NCBI RefSeq assembly: GCF_002646595.1
Contig: NZ_PDUD01000018.1
Span: 62,001 to 126,000 of the forward strand
Length of the DNA stretch: 64,000 nucleotides
Direction of reading: 5' to 3'
From: Flavilitoribacter nigricans DSM 23189 = NBRC 102662
GTDB lineage: Bacteria > Bacteroidota > Bacteroidia > Chitinophagales > Saprospiraceae
The notes under the pieces were generated by a model, which was given only the letters and a program-made list of their open reading frames with translations, made no database searches and was not told where the DNA came from. Below are positions 51,989 to 59,614 of the stretch, piece by piece (the stretch's first letter is position 1; every line of letters starts with the position of its first letter). The position numbers and the translations under genes are program-made.

Positions 51989-52441
51989 GTGATCTTTTAA
52001 AATATATGTTAAAAAAACGAACAAATAAGGGGCTGAGGAAATTCAGATGTTAGATAAGGGCACAAAATAGGCAGCTCACTTATTTAAAATTAAAAAAAGA
52101 GTGAATTAATTTTAACGAACCTCCAGTTTTTGTATTTTTACGTCGGCAATAAACACTAAACAAGCTCCAGGCAAATATCTTAATAATTCAATTCTTATTT
52201 GAGCACGCAGTCCCAACTCCGCAAGACGTGAAACAAATATATTTGCCCTTACCTTAAGATCAGTCTATCCCACTTTTAGAGTACCCAGCACAAAAATTTT
52301 TTAAGACCATTATGTGGTGTATTTCCATGGAAGTATTCCCGGTCAGCTTTATGGAATTCCACTAAGGCATTTATCTACTTCTCCGTATCCCCCCCGCGAG
52401 TTGTATTATTTTTTTATGTTCTAATACATATTTAATACAGT
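51989..52441. other. Divergent intergenic region, AT-rich
   Basis: 453 bases between a glycosyltransferase gene and the polysaccharide module, low in G/C. It holds the box listed at 52238. No open frame was judged real; the stretch at 52070-52140 is nearly pure A/T and T-rich. Confidence 0.5.
52238..52245 (+). promoter_or_regulatory. Candidate -7 promoter box for polysaccharide module
   Basis: TATATTTG is an exact TAnnTTTG box, 197 bases upstream of the receiver gene. It is the only exact plus-strand box in the gap, though the implied leader is long and no -33 element is clear. Confidence 0.35.
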
Positions 52442-52837
52442 ATGTACCAACCATCTATGTCCACGATCCTAGTAGTGGAGCAGAACCCTAGTCTCGGTGC
52501 CATAATAATGGAAGCCTTGAGGGGGAAATACCAGGTGTCTGTCAAAACGGATCCTGCCACTACTTTTACTTATCTGTTTCAGGGGAATTTACCTGATCTG
52601 ATCATACTCGATTACAACCGGGACCAGATCGAAATTCAGGAACTGTTATTCGAACTGCAACAGAATCGCTTCTTCAAACACATACCACTGGTTCTGCTGG
52701 GTAACGATCCACTCTTATCGAATGGTAGGGGAGGCAGTCCATCTTCGGGGCACCACCTGATCGGAAAACCCTTCAATCCGGAAAAGATTTTAGCGTATAC
52801 TGATAAAATTTTGCGGCGAACTGAACATCTGCCGTAA
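52442..52837 (+). CDS. Stand-alone receiver-like domain
   Basis: A 131-residue CheY-like protein. The phosphoacceptor Asp is in LIILDYN and the conserved Lys in HLIGKPFNPEKI, but the acidic pocket reads VVEQN instead of the usual DD or ED pair, so metal-dependent phosphorylation may be weak. No output domain is present. It precedes the sugar transferase gene, whose N-terminus also looks receiver-like, and probably modulates the polysaccharide module. ATG at 52442; ATG 52457 (STILVVEQN) is an equally plausible start. Confidence 0.8.
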   Translation: MYQPSMSTILVVEQNPSLGAIIMEALRGKYQVSVKTDPATTFTYLFQGNLPDLIILDYNRDQIEIQELLFELQQNRFFKHIPLVLLGNDPLLSNGRGGSPSSGHHLIGKPFNPEKILAYTDKILRRTEHLP

Positions 52838-52903
52838 TCCCTCTGGTTAAACTATTATTTCGAACTACTCCGAACCATCTTACAACAAAATACCAGATAT
52901 CCT

Positions 52904-53977
52904 ATGAATCAATTTCACCCCGCTAAAAGTCGTAATATAACCAAAGGAAATATTTTGACGATCGGGCTCTCTGCTACGGAGTCCGCTAAACTTTCTCCAA
53001 AATCCAAGTACAGTTTTTCCTGGAATCATCTAAATCAGCTTCCCGAGGCTGATCGCTGGTTGCGCTTCAAACAGCGCAATATCCCGATGATGGTTTTTGC
53101 CGATTACCGGAAGGTAGTGGATGATCAATTCAACTGGGTTAGAAAGTTTAGAAAAGACCCGGCTCTGCAGTATGTACCCGTAATTTTGCTTAATTGTCCG
53201 GATAACATGGATTTCCGCAGAGCTTTATCCGCAGGTATCGATGACTGGTACCGCAGCGACGAGGACTGGGGAGCGCTGATCGCCCGTGGCCGACAGTTGC
53301 AGCGGGTACGCAGCCAACTTGACCGGCCTTCACCGAAGGCTGACCTGGAAATGAAAAAGACTTTCTGGCAACGGGGCAAACGGCTGTTTGACATCGTCGC
53401 TTCGTCCTCCTTACTTTTGCTGAGCGCTCCGATCTGCCTGCTGGTAGCCCTGCTGATCAAGCTGGAGTCTAAAGGGCCCATCATTTATCGCTCCAAGCGT
53501 GCCGGCCAGCATTACCGGGTTTTTGATTTCCTCAAATTCCGCTCTATGTACATGGACGCCGATCAAAGACTGGAAGAGCTCAAAAAACTGAATCAGTACG
53601 GCGAAGAGGGAGCCGCTTTCGTTAAGATCAAGAACGATCCGCGGATCACCCGGGTTGGCCGCATCATTCGTAAAACGAGCCTGGATGAGCTGCCCCAGCT
53701 GGTCAATGTACTGATGGGAGATATGTCTCTGGTTGGCAACCGGCCGCTGCCGCTGTACGAAGCAGAACAACTGTGCAAGGAAGATACCGCCGAAAGGTTC
53801 TCTGCACCCGCCGGGATTACCGGTCTCTGGCAGGTGACCAAAAGAGGTAAGGATGATATGTCGGTAGCCGAACGCATCAGTCTCGATATTGAATACTCCC
53901 GGAAATCCAGCTTTTGGTTTGATATGAAGATCGTTCTCCGGACCGTTCCCGCTATGTTGCAACACGAAAATGTATAA
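52904..53977 (+). CDS. Pseudo-receiver fused to initiating sugar transferase
   Basis: A 357-residue protein. Residues about 15-140 look like a degenerate receiver: [21 protein letters not shown] and [10 protein letters not shown] match the core strands, but the Lys-Pro loop and acidic pair are lost. Residues 150-357 are a bacterial sugar (phosphoglycosyl) transferase: the hairpin helix [81 protein letters not shown] and the final LWQVTKRG. This type starts polysaccharide repeat units by loading a sugar phosphate onto undecaprenyl phosphate. The usual four-helix N-terminal region is replaced by the receiver-like part. ATG at 52904. Confidence 0.9.
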   Translation: MNQFHPAKSRNITKGNILTIGLSATESAKLSPKSKYSFSWNHLNQLPEADRWLRFKQRNIPMMVFADYRKVVDDQFNWVRKFRKDPALQYVPVILLNCPDNMDFRRALSAGIDDWYRSDEDWGALIARGRQLQRVRSQLDRPSPKADLEMKKTFWQRGKRLFDIVASSSLLLLSAPICLLVALLIKLESKGPIIYRSKRAGQHYRVFDFLKFRSMYMDADQRLEELKKLNQYGEEGAAFVKIKNDPRITRVGRIIRKTSLDELPQLVNVLMGDMSLVGNRPLPLYEAEQLCKEDTAERFSAPAGITGLWQVTKRGKDDMSVAERISLDIEYSRKSSFWFDMKIVLRTVPAMLQHENV

Positions 53978-53987
53978 GTAAGGACCT

Positions 53988-55187
53988 GTGATTGTATTAT
54001 TGATACCAGCAGTTGTTGTATTATTCTTTTTATTATTCCCATTCCTGGAAGTATTGCTGAGCCGGATGGTCAGGCCGAAAACTCCCGAACGCACGGATGA
54101 CTTCCGCTCGTTCGGGATCATTATTACCGCCTACCGGAACTGGGAGATCAGTGTGCCTCTGGTAAGATCGCTGTTGAAGCAGGATTACCCGGGCAATTTC
54201 CGGGTGTATCTGGTAGCGGATAATTGCGAACCGGCCACCTTTCCGGTGGAAGACGAACGGCTCACTGTGATTTGGCCGGAAACGCCGCTCAACCTGAAAG
54301 CAAAGTCTATAATTCACGCTACGGAGCGTTTTCAGCACACCTACGATCACATTGTGATCTTTGATGCGGATAATCTCGCAGCACCCGATTACCTCCGCTG
54401 GATCAACCGGTATATCACTTTGGGTTATCCGGCAGTGCAGGGTCAGCGCACGGCCAAAAATCTGGATACCTTTTACGCCCGGGCCGATGCCGCCGGAGAA
54501 TTTTACAAGAACTATACCGACCGGGCACTTCCGTTCCGGCTGGGTTCCTCTTCGGTCATCTCAGGTTCCGGGATGTCCGTCGAACGGGAGGCCTATCTCG
54601 GATATCTGAATAGCCCGGAGATCCAGGATGGGCAACACCTCTGGAAGAAGATGCTCCAGGAGGACAAGATCCTGCAAAACCACCTGTTGCGGCAGGATCT
54701 CCGGATCGCCTACGCTCCGGAAGCGGTAGTGTACGACGAGAAAGTCTCCGACGGTGCTGCCGTCGAGACCCAGCGTAGCCGCTGGTTGTATTCCTACTTC
54801 CAAAATATGCCCAATGCCATCGGCTTGCTGAGACGGGGACTGACCCGACTGAGCTTCAATCAATTCTGGTTCGGCCTGGTTACCATTGCGCCGCCACTGT
54901 TTATCCAACTGCTGCTGGCGGGTGTTCTGGGACTACTGGGACTGATCTTTTACCTGCCGGTATTCCTGATGATGCTGATCGGGGGGATCGTCTTCATCGG
55001 GAATATTCCTTTGAGCCTTTATCTGGACAATGCTCCCCGCTCGGTGCAGCAGGTCTTCTGGCGTTTGCCCGCCTTTGCCTGGCGACAGCTGAAGGCCCTG
55101 GCCAAGATCAAGGATCCCAATAAAAATTTCAAGCATACCGAGCACCGGAAAATGGTCACTCTGGACGATGTTGAACGTCCGGCCTGA
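53988..55187 (+). CDS. Family 2 glycosyltransferase
   Basis: A 399-residue membrane glycosyltransferase. The N-terminal helix ([20 protein letters not shown]) leads to a GT-A domain with [40 protein letters not shown] (DxD-type), [20 protein letters not shown] and a [12 protein letters not shown] (RW motif) segment, then membrane helices near the end. The start is GTG at 53988, 10 bases after the sugar transferase stop; an in-frame TAA lies 9 bases before it and the next ATG would remove the helix. It is the second transferase of the module. Confidence 0.88.
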   Translation: MIVLLIPAVVVLFFLLFPFLEVLLSRMVRPKTPERTDDFRSFGIIITAYRNWEISVPLVRSLLKQDYPGNFRVYLVADNCEPATFPVEDERLTVIWPETPLNLKAKSIIHATERFQHTYDHIVIFDADNLAAPDYLRWINRYITLGYPAVQGQRTAKNLDTFYARADAAGEFYKNYTDRALPFRLGSSSVISGSGMSVEREAYLGYLNSPEIQDGQHLWKKMLQEDKILQNHLLRQDLRIAYAPEAVVYDEKVSDGAAVETQRSRWLYSYFQNMPNAIGLLRRGLTRLSFNQFWFGLVTIAPPLFIQLLLAGVLGLLGLIFYLPVFLMMLIGGIVFIGNIPLSLYLDNAPRSVQQVFWRLPAFAWRQLKALAKIKDPNKNFKHTEHRKMVTLDDVERPA

Positions 55188-55374
55188 TCAAAGCCCGGAT
55201 ACTTCTATCGTGGCAGTCCGGTAAGCGCCGTCTGCCGGTCTAAGAACTGTTGGTTCGACAACTGAAGTCACCCTGGTAGGGCCCTCAGGTCCACGTCTAT
55301 CTGCATTTCCCGCTTTTGATAATATTATACCCAAAAATATCCCGCACTGGAGATATATTCATTTCTTTGCTGTA

Positions 55375-56076
55375 ATGAAGCGAAAGTATCTGTTGTGGCT
55401 GTCTCTGGCCCTGAACGGGATCGGGCTAATGGCGGCCGGTTACGTCATCTACCGCCTGGGCGGCTGGAATTTCTTTCGTTATCGCCTGGAACAGAGGGGC
55501 GTAGCGGCCGAATACGAACATCGAAAATCACTTTACGAAATTATGCAGTCGGATACGGCAAGTATTGTTTTTTTGGGAAACAGCCTGACGGCCTATTGCG
55601 ACTGGGCCGAATTGCTCGGTAATCCGAAGATCAAAAACCGGGGCATTCCCGGGGACCGGATCAACGGTGTGCTCGATCGGCTGGAGGACATCATTCGGCT
55701 GGAACCGGATCAGTTATTCCTGATGATCGGGATCAATGATCTGCTTTTTGACGATCCGGTTTCCGTCTCGAATAAGTACCGGAAACTGGTGGATCGCCTG
55801 CAAAAAGAAATTCCTGGCTGTCAATTGCATCTTAAAAGCGTTTTACCCGTAAATAACCAGGTAAGGAATACATTCATTAACAATGAGGATGTACAGGTAG
55901 TAAATGAGGCAATCGAGCAATTAGCCCGGGATCGGTCGATCCCATTCATTGATCTCAGACCTTTGCTGTGTGATCCCTCCGGCCAGCTAAATGCAGCTTA
56001 TACCGAGGATGGGGTCCATCTGAATGGACCAGCCTACAAAATTTGGGCCGCTGAGGTCGAAAAATATCTGCGCTAA
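55375..56076 (+). CDS. Membrane-anchored SGNH hydrolase
   Basis: A 233-residue esterase of the SGNH fold. An N-terminal membrane helix (YLLWLSLALNGIGLMAAGYV) is followed by block I VFLGNSLTAY, the Gly block NRGIPGDRI, the Asn block MIGINDLLF, and the His block TEDGVHLN. All four catalytic blocks are present, with GNSLT in place of GDS. Together with the MBOAT protein next door it may set acetyl decoration of the polysaccharide (inference). ATG at 55375, 44 bases before the next gene. The gap to the previous gene (55188-55374) shows only a weak TTTCTTTG at 55363-55370. Confidence 0.88.
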   Translation: MKRKYLLWLSLALNGIGLMAAGYVIYRLGGWNFFRYRLEQRGVAAEYEHRKSLYEIMQSDTASIVFLGNSLTAYCDWAELLGNPKIKNRGIPGDRINGVLDRLEDIIRLEPDQLFLMIGINDLLFDDPVSVSNKYRKLVDRLQKEIPGCQLHLKSVLPVNNQVRNTFINNEDVQVVNEAIEQLARDRSIPFIDLRPLLCDPSGQLNAAYTEDGVHLNGPAYKIWAAEVEKYLR

Positions 56077-56120
56077 TTTGCCGACCTTTACGCCTGAGGT
56101 ACACAATAATTAGACCCTCA

Positions 56121-57548
56121 ATGGTTTTTAACAGTCTGCCGTTTTTAATCTTTCTGATGTTGTTCTTACCCCTCTACTTCGCACTGAAGGGGAAGAGCCG
56201 GCTCTGGTGGTGCCTGGCCGCCAGTTATTTCTTTTACGGTTGGTGGGACTGGCGTTTTCTCGGACTGATCATCTTTTCTACTTTGATCGACTTCACGATC
56301 GGAGCCAAAATGGCCATAGAAACGGAAGAAGATCAGCGCAAAAAATTGCTTTGGCTGAGCGTAGCCATAAATCTCGGAGTACTCGCCTTTTTCAAATACT
56401 TCAATTTCTTTGCCGATTCTTTGCAGGAGGCCGTGTCCGTGTTTGGCTGGCAGCTATCCTGGAATACCATGCACATTATTCTACCCGTCGGCATTTCCTT
56501 TTATACCTTTCAATCGATGAGTTATACCATCGATATCTACCGCAGAGATCTCGAACCGGAGCCCAGTTTCCTGCGCTTCGCTACCTATATTTCCTTTTTT
56601 CCGCAACTTGTTGCCGGGCCAATCGTGCGGGCCAAGACCTTTTTGCCGCAGTTGCGCCGGGATCACGCTTTCAACTGGGATAATTTATACCTGGGACTGG
56701 CGCAAATGCTGTGGGGATTTTTCAAGAAAGTGGCCATCGCCGATACGCTGGCGCTCTTCGTGGACCAAAGTTTTGGTTCTCCTCACCATTATGGCTCGCT
56801 CCATTTATTCATCGGAGTGTTTTTCTACGCCGTGCAGATCTACTGTGATTTTAGCGGATATTCGGACATTGCTATCGGATTGGCCCGGACAATGGGCTAT
56901 CGCTTCCCCGTTAATTTTCGCACGCCTTATTTTTCCCAGGATTTTAGTGAATTCTGGACGCGCTGGCACATTACGCTGTCCAGTTGGCTGCGGGATTACC
57001 TTTACATCTCTCTGGGGGGGAATCGCAAAGGATACTGGAAAACACTCCGAAATCTGATGATCACCATGTTACTCGGAGGCCTCTGGCACGGCGCGGGATG
57101 GACCTTTGTTTTCTGGGGATTCCTCCACGGTCTTTATTTGATACTGCAGCGGATGCTCAGTCCGGCCTGGCAAAAGTTACACGCCAGATTACGGACCCCG
57201 AAAGTACTGTACGGCGGATTGAATATCCTGATCGTATTTTCGCTGACCTGTCTGGCCTGGATCTTTTTCCGGAGTACCAGTTTCGACCGGGCGCTCATTA
57301 TCCTCGAACGGATGGCCTCACTGGAAGGATTCAGCTGGAGCAATGTGATCAACAAATTTGCGGTACTGCAGGGTGGATTTCTGATCGGGATCCTGTTGCT
57401 GGTGGAAGTTTCCAGTTTTCAGTTGGATTACCGGCGTCGGATTATATATCAACCCGTTTTCCGAGCGTTCTCTTTTGGTGCCCTTCTGTGGCTGATCGCC
57501 CTTTTTGGTACTTTCGGAGCGAATGCATTTATATATTTCCAATTTTAG
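56121..57548 (+). CDS. MBOAT O-acyltransferase, AlgI-like
   Basis: A 475-residue membrane enzyme with about ten helices. It matches the AlgI/PatA O-acetyltransferase group: LPVGISFYTFQSMSYTIDIY, RFATYISFFPQLVAGPIVRA, FDFSEFWTRWHITLSSWLRD-type segment (read as QDFSEFWTRWHITLSSWLRD), LYISLGGNRKG, and the catalytic His in LLGGLWHGAGWTFVFWG. It transfers acetyl groups across the membrane for polysaccharide decoration. Neighbouring SGNH proteins usually complete the pathway. ATG at 56121. Confidence 0.93.
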   Translation: MVFNSLPFLIFLMLFLPLYFALKGKSRLWWCLAASYFFYGWWDWRFLGLIIFSTLIDFTIGAKMAIETEEDQRKKLLWLSVAINLGVLAFFKYFNFFADSLQEAVSVFGWQLSWNTMHIILPVGISFYTFQSMSYTIDIYRRDLEPEPSFLRFATYISFFPQLVAGPIVRAKTFLPQLRRDHAFNWDNLYLGLAQMLWGFFKKVAIADTLALFVDQSFGSPHHYGSLHLFIGVFFYAVQIYCDFSGYSDIAIGLARTMGYRFPVNFRTPYFSQDFSEFWTRWHITLSSWLRDYLYISLGGNRKGYWKTLRNLMITMLLGGLWHGAGWTFVFWGFLHGLYLILQRMLSPAWQKLHARLRTPKVLYGGLNILIVFSLTCLAWIFFRSTSFDRALIILERMASLEGFSWSNVINKFAVLQGGFLIGILLLVEVSSFQLDYRRRIIYQPVFRAFSFGALLWLIALFGTFGANAFIYFQF

Positions 57549-57606
57549 TTTAACCCAATTTCGGAAGGCCGAACCTTTTGAGATCAAATACCGATTACGC
57601 CTCAGC

Positions 57607-58500
57607 ATGAAACAATTTCTCTGGATAGCTGGATTTATTCTACTGGTTCTGGCGGGTGACCGCCTGGGCGGCTATTTGTTGAGGCAGGTGATCGAAGGAA
57701 GTGAGTTTCGGTACTCACGCCTTTATACGGGCAGGGCCGAAGCGGATCTACTGCTCCTCGGCAACTCGCGCGGCCTGGCGTTTTATCAGCCCTACATCGA
57801 AGAAAAGACGCAACTGGCTACCCTGAATTTAAGCTATAACGGACTTCCGATCAATCTGGCCGCCGGCCTTGTCCGTGATTATTACGATCATTACCCGGCA
57901 CCGGAAAAGATCGTGATCGATGTGAGCCTGTGCGATCGATTTGACGATCAGCTCATTATGAATTTTAGTCCCTATCTGCCGTATTCCCAACGTATAGACA
58001 GTCTGATCAGATTGGCCGATCCCCAGATCAGGGGCGGTTTGGGCCTGAGTCATCTATTCCGTTACAATAGTGAGATCTTCCAGCGAGCGCTTTACTATCA
58101 AAACCGATCGGATGAAGGATGGGTGGTGGAACGGAACCTGAGTGAGAAAGAGTCCCGGTCAGTTGCTGAGGACTACGAGTTCATCATCTACTACCCCGAA
58201 GAAGCACCGGAAATACTGGCGGATCTGGTCCGGTATTGCCAGCAGCAGGGCAGTGAGGTACAATTGGTGCTGGGGCCCTATTTCCCCGCATTTTTGGCCA
58301 AAATGTCCAATCTGGAAACTTATATTAGTACCATCGAACAGGCTACCGGCTTACCCGTTCATAATTTCTCCAACACGGTCGATGATTTTCATCTATTTGC
58401 CGATTTTCAACACCTCAACAAGGCGGGAAGTAAGGTCTTCATCGACAGTCTGTTCCAAATGGGGGTATTATCGAGCCGCACGGAACAGGCACTGGAATAG
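57607..58500 (+). CDS. Membrane-anchored SGNH-like protein of acetylation module
   Basis: A 297-residue protein. I start at ATG 57607 (KQFLWIAGFILLVLAGDRLG), which opens a membrane anchor; the frame continues upstream to TTG 57505, inside the MBOAT gene. The exposed part begins with ADLLLLGNSRGLAFYQPYIE, a GNSR block similar to AlgX/DltD-type SGNH folds, and includes ADFQHLNKAGSKVF, a candidate Asp-x-x-His block. It lies 58 bases after the MBOAT gene and should be its partner, as AlgJ/AlgX are for AlgI. Catalytic assignment is tentative. Confidence 0.75.
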   Translation: MKQFLWIAGFILLVLAGDRLGGYLLRQVIEGSEFRYSRLYTGRAEADLLLLGNSRGLAFYQPYIEEKTQLATLNLSYNGLPINLAAGLVRDYYDHYPAPEKIVIDVSLCDRFDDQLIMNFSPYLPYSQRIDSLIRLADPQIRGGLGLSHLFRYNSEIFQRALYYQNRSDEGWVVERNLSEKESRSVAEDYEFIIYYPEEAPEILADLVRYCQQQGSEVQLVLGPYFPAFLAKMSNLETYISTIEQATGLPVHNFSNTVDDFHLFADFQHLNKAGSKVFIDSLFQMGVLSSRTEQALE

Positions 58501-58532
58501 AACACCCTACTTCCCGGTCAATTGCTGAATTT

Positions 58533-59303
58533 TTATTGCGTCCGGGTCGCCCAGATCTCGTACATCGGTTGTCCGGAACTGCTTTTGCCACTGTGGTGCC
58601 ACTCTTCGTCCTGACGGCTGAAATCGAACGGTAATTCTGCACCTACCCGATTGTCGTCACGCGAGAAAAAACGGATCTTTTCCACGTAGGCGCCATCCTC
58701 GGCGGTATATTCTCCACCACCACTTCCGAAAAACTCGCCGCTTTCCGTATTGTAAGCGATCCACTGAAAGCGGGTACCGCTTAGCAGTTTCATGGTTTTT
58801 CGTGGCTGGTTGGTATCTCTTCGCTGTACTTCCCCGTCGCGTTCGCGGCCGGCAAACAGCCAAGCGCCGGTGAGAGGCGTTTTTTCTCCAACATCGATAG
58901 ACTGCCAGGTACTGGTATTTCCGGCCAGGCTCAGCGCCAGTTCCTTGCCCTTGGGTTCGAGTTTCCATTCTTCCAGTTCCCCGACCTTGCCCTGATCGGC
59001 GGAGTGGAATTCGAGATAGCCCCGGAGGAACATTCCCGATTTGGTGTAGTAACCTCCTTTGGTCCAGATAAAGGCACCATTTTCCTGCTCGTGACGGGTG
59101 AGAGAATAATAGCCGTCCGCGATCAGCAGGATCTCCGTCAGGTCTTTCCCGCCCTCGCTAAATTGTCGGCTCCAGGCGCCCGTAGGCATGGGGTCATCCA
59201 TATTGATGTTGACGGTCCCTTTAGTGGCGTTGCGGGCGCAGGATTCGCCAACCAGGAAAACCGTCAGCAAAAGAAATATTCGGATAGGGTAGGAGTAAAG
59301 CAT
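58533..59303 (-). CDS. Lipoprotein with two related lipocalin-like halves
   Basis: A 256-residue envelope protein. The lipobox is LVGESC (Cys near residue 22). The two halves resemble each other: a GAWSRQ...DGYYSLTRHEQENGAFIWTK segment (about 42-90) and a GAWLFAG...SGTRFQWIAYNTESG segment (about 147-200), each followed by a GG.YT strand, suggesting an internal duplication of a small beta-barrel. I do not recognise a named family; a similar pair of halves occurs in Bacteroidota proteins of unknown role. It is convergent with the acetylation module, 32 bases apart. ATG at 59303. Confidence 0.7.
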   Translation of the reverse strand: MLYSYPIRIFLLLTVFLVGESCARNATKGTVNINMDDPMPTGAWSRQFSEGGKDLTEILLIADGYYSLTRHEQENGAFIWTKGGYYTKSGMFLRGYLEFHSADQGKVGELEEWKLEPKGKELALSLAGNTSTWQSIDVGEKTPLTGAWLFAGRERDGEVQRRDTNQPRKTMKLLSGTRFQWIAYNTESGEFFGSGGGEYTAEDGAYVEKIRFFSRDDNRVGAELPFDFSRQDEEWHHSGKSSSGQPMYEIWATRTQ

Positions 59304-59614
59304 AGTTTTTCTTTTTGTAGGTAATTGGATTAAATATGTTCGTAAGCTAATGAATAATTCAAATTGCCATGCAACTTAGTAGAAAGTATAGAGAAGAGGG
59401 TAGTGGGACTGCAAATCGTTAAAATGAGCGATTTAGCACTATTCTCCCAGTCTCAGTCTCTCCACTCTCTACCATCTTCTCTCTACAATTCAAGTATCGA
59501 CTAGAATTAATTAAGATAAAATACGTTACCGGGAATTTCAGTCCGGATTGCAACTTTTTTTAGCAGCGGGAGTCTTTGTGAAAGTATAATGGATAAAAAA
59601 TCAGACCACCCGAC
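59304..59614. other. Intergenic region with imperfect inverted repeat
   Basis: 311 bases between the lipoprotein gene and a divergent ABC permease gene. The middle holds the repeat listed at 59379. No exact promoter box was found. A TCTTTG sequence at 59572-59577 is a partial match upstream of the permease. Confidence 0.4.
59379..59486. repeat. Imperfect long inverted repeat
   Basis: A purine-rich left arm (59379-59411) and a pyrimidine-rich right arm (59448-59486) are roughly reverse complementary, with GTAG and CTAC at the outer ends. An inner 6-bp stem AAATCG / CGATTT (59413-59418 / 59429-59434) is also present. It resembles the low-complexity palindromes at 50679 in style but not in sequence. 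Confidence 0.45.
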
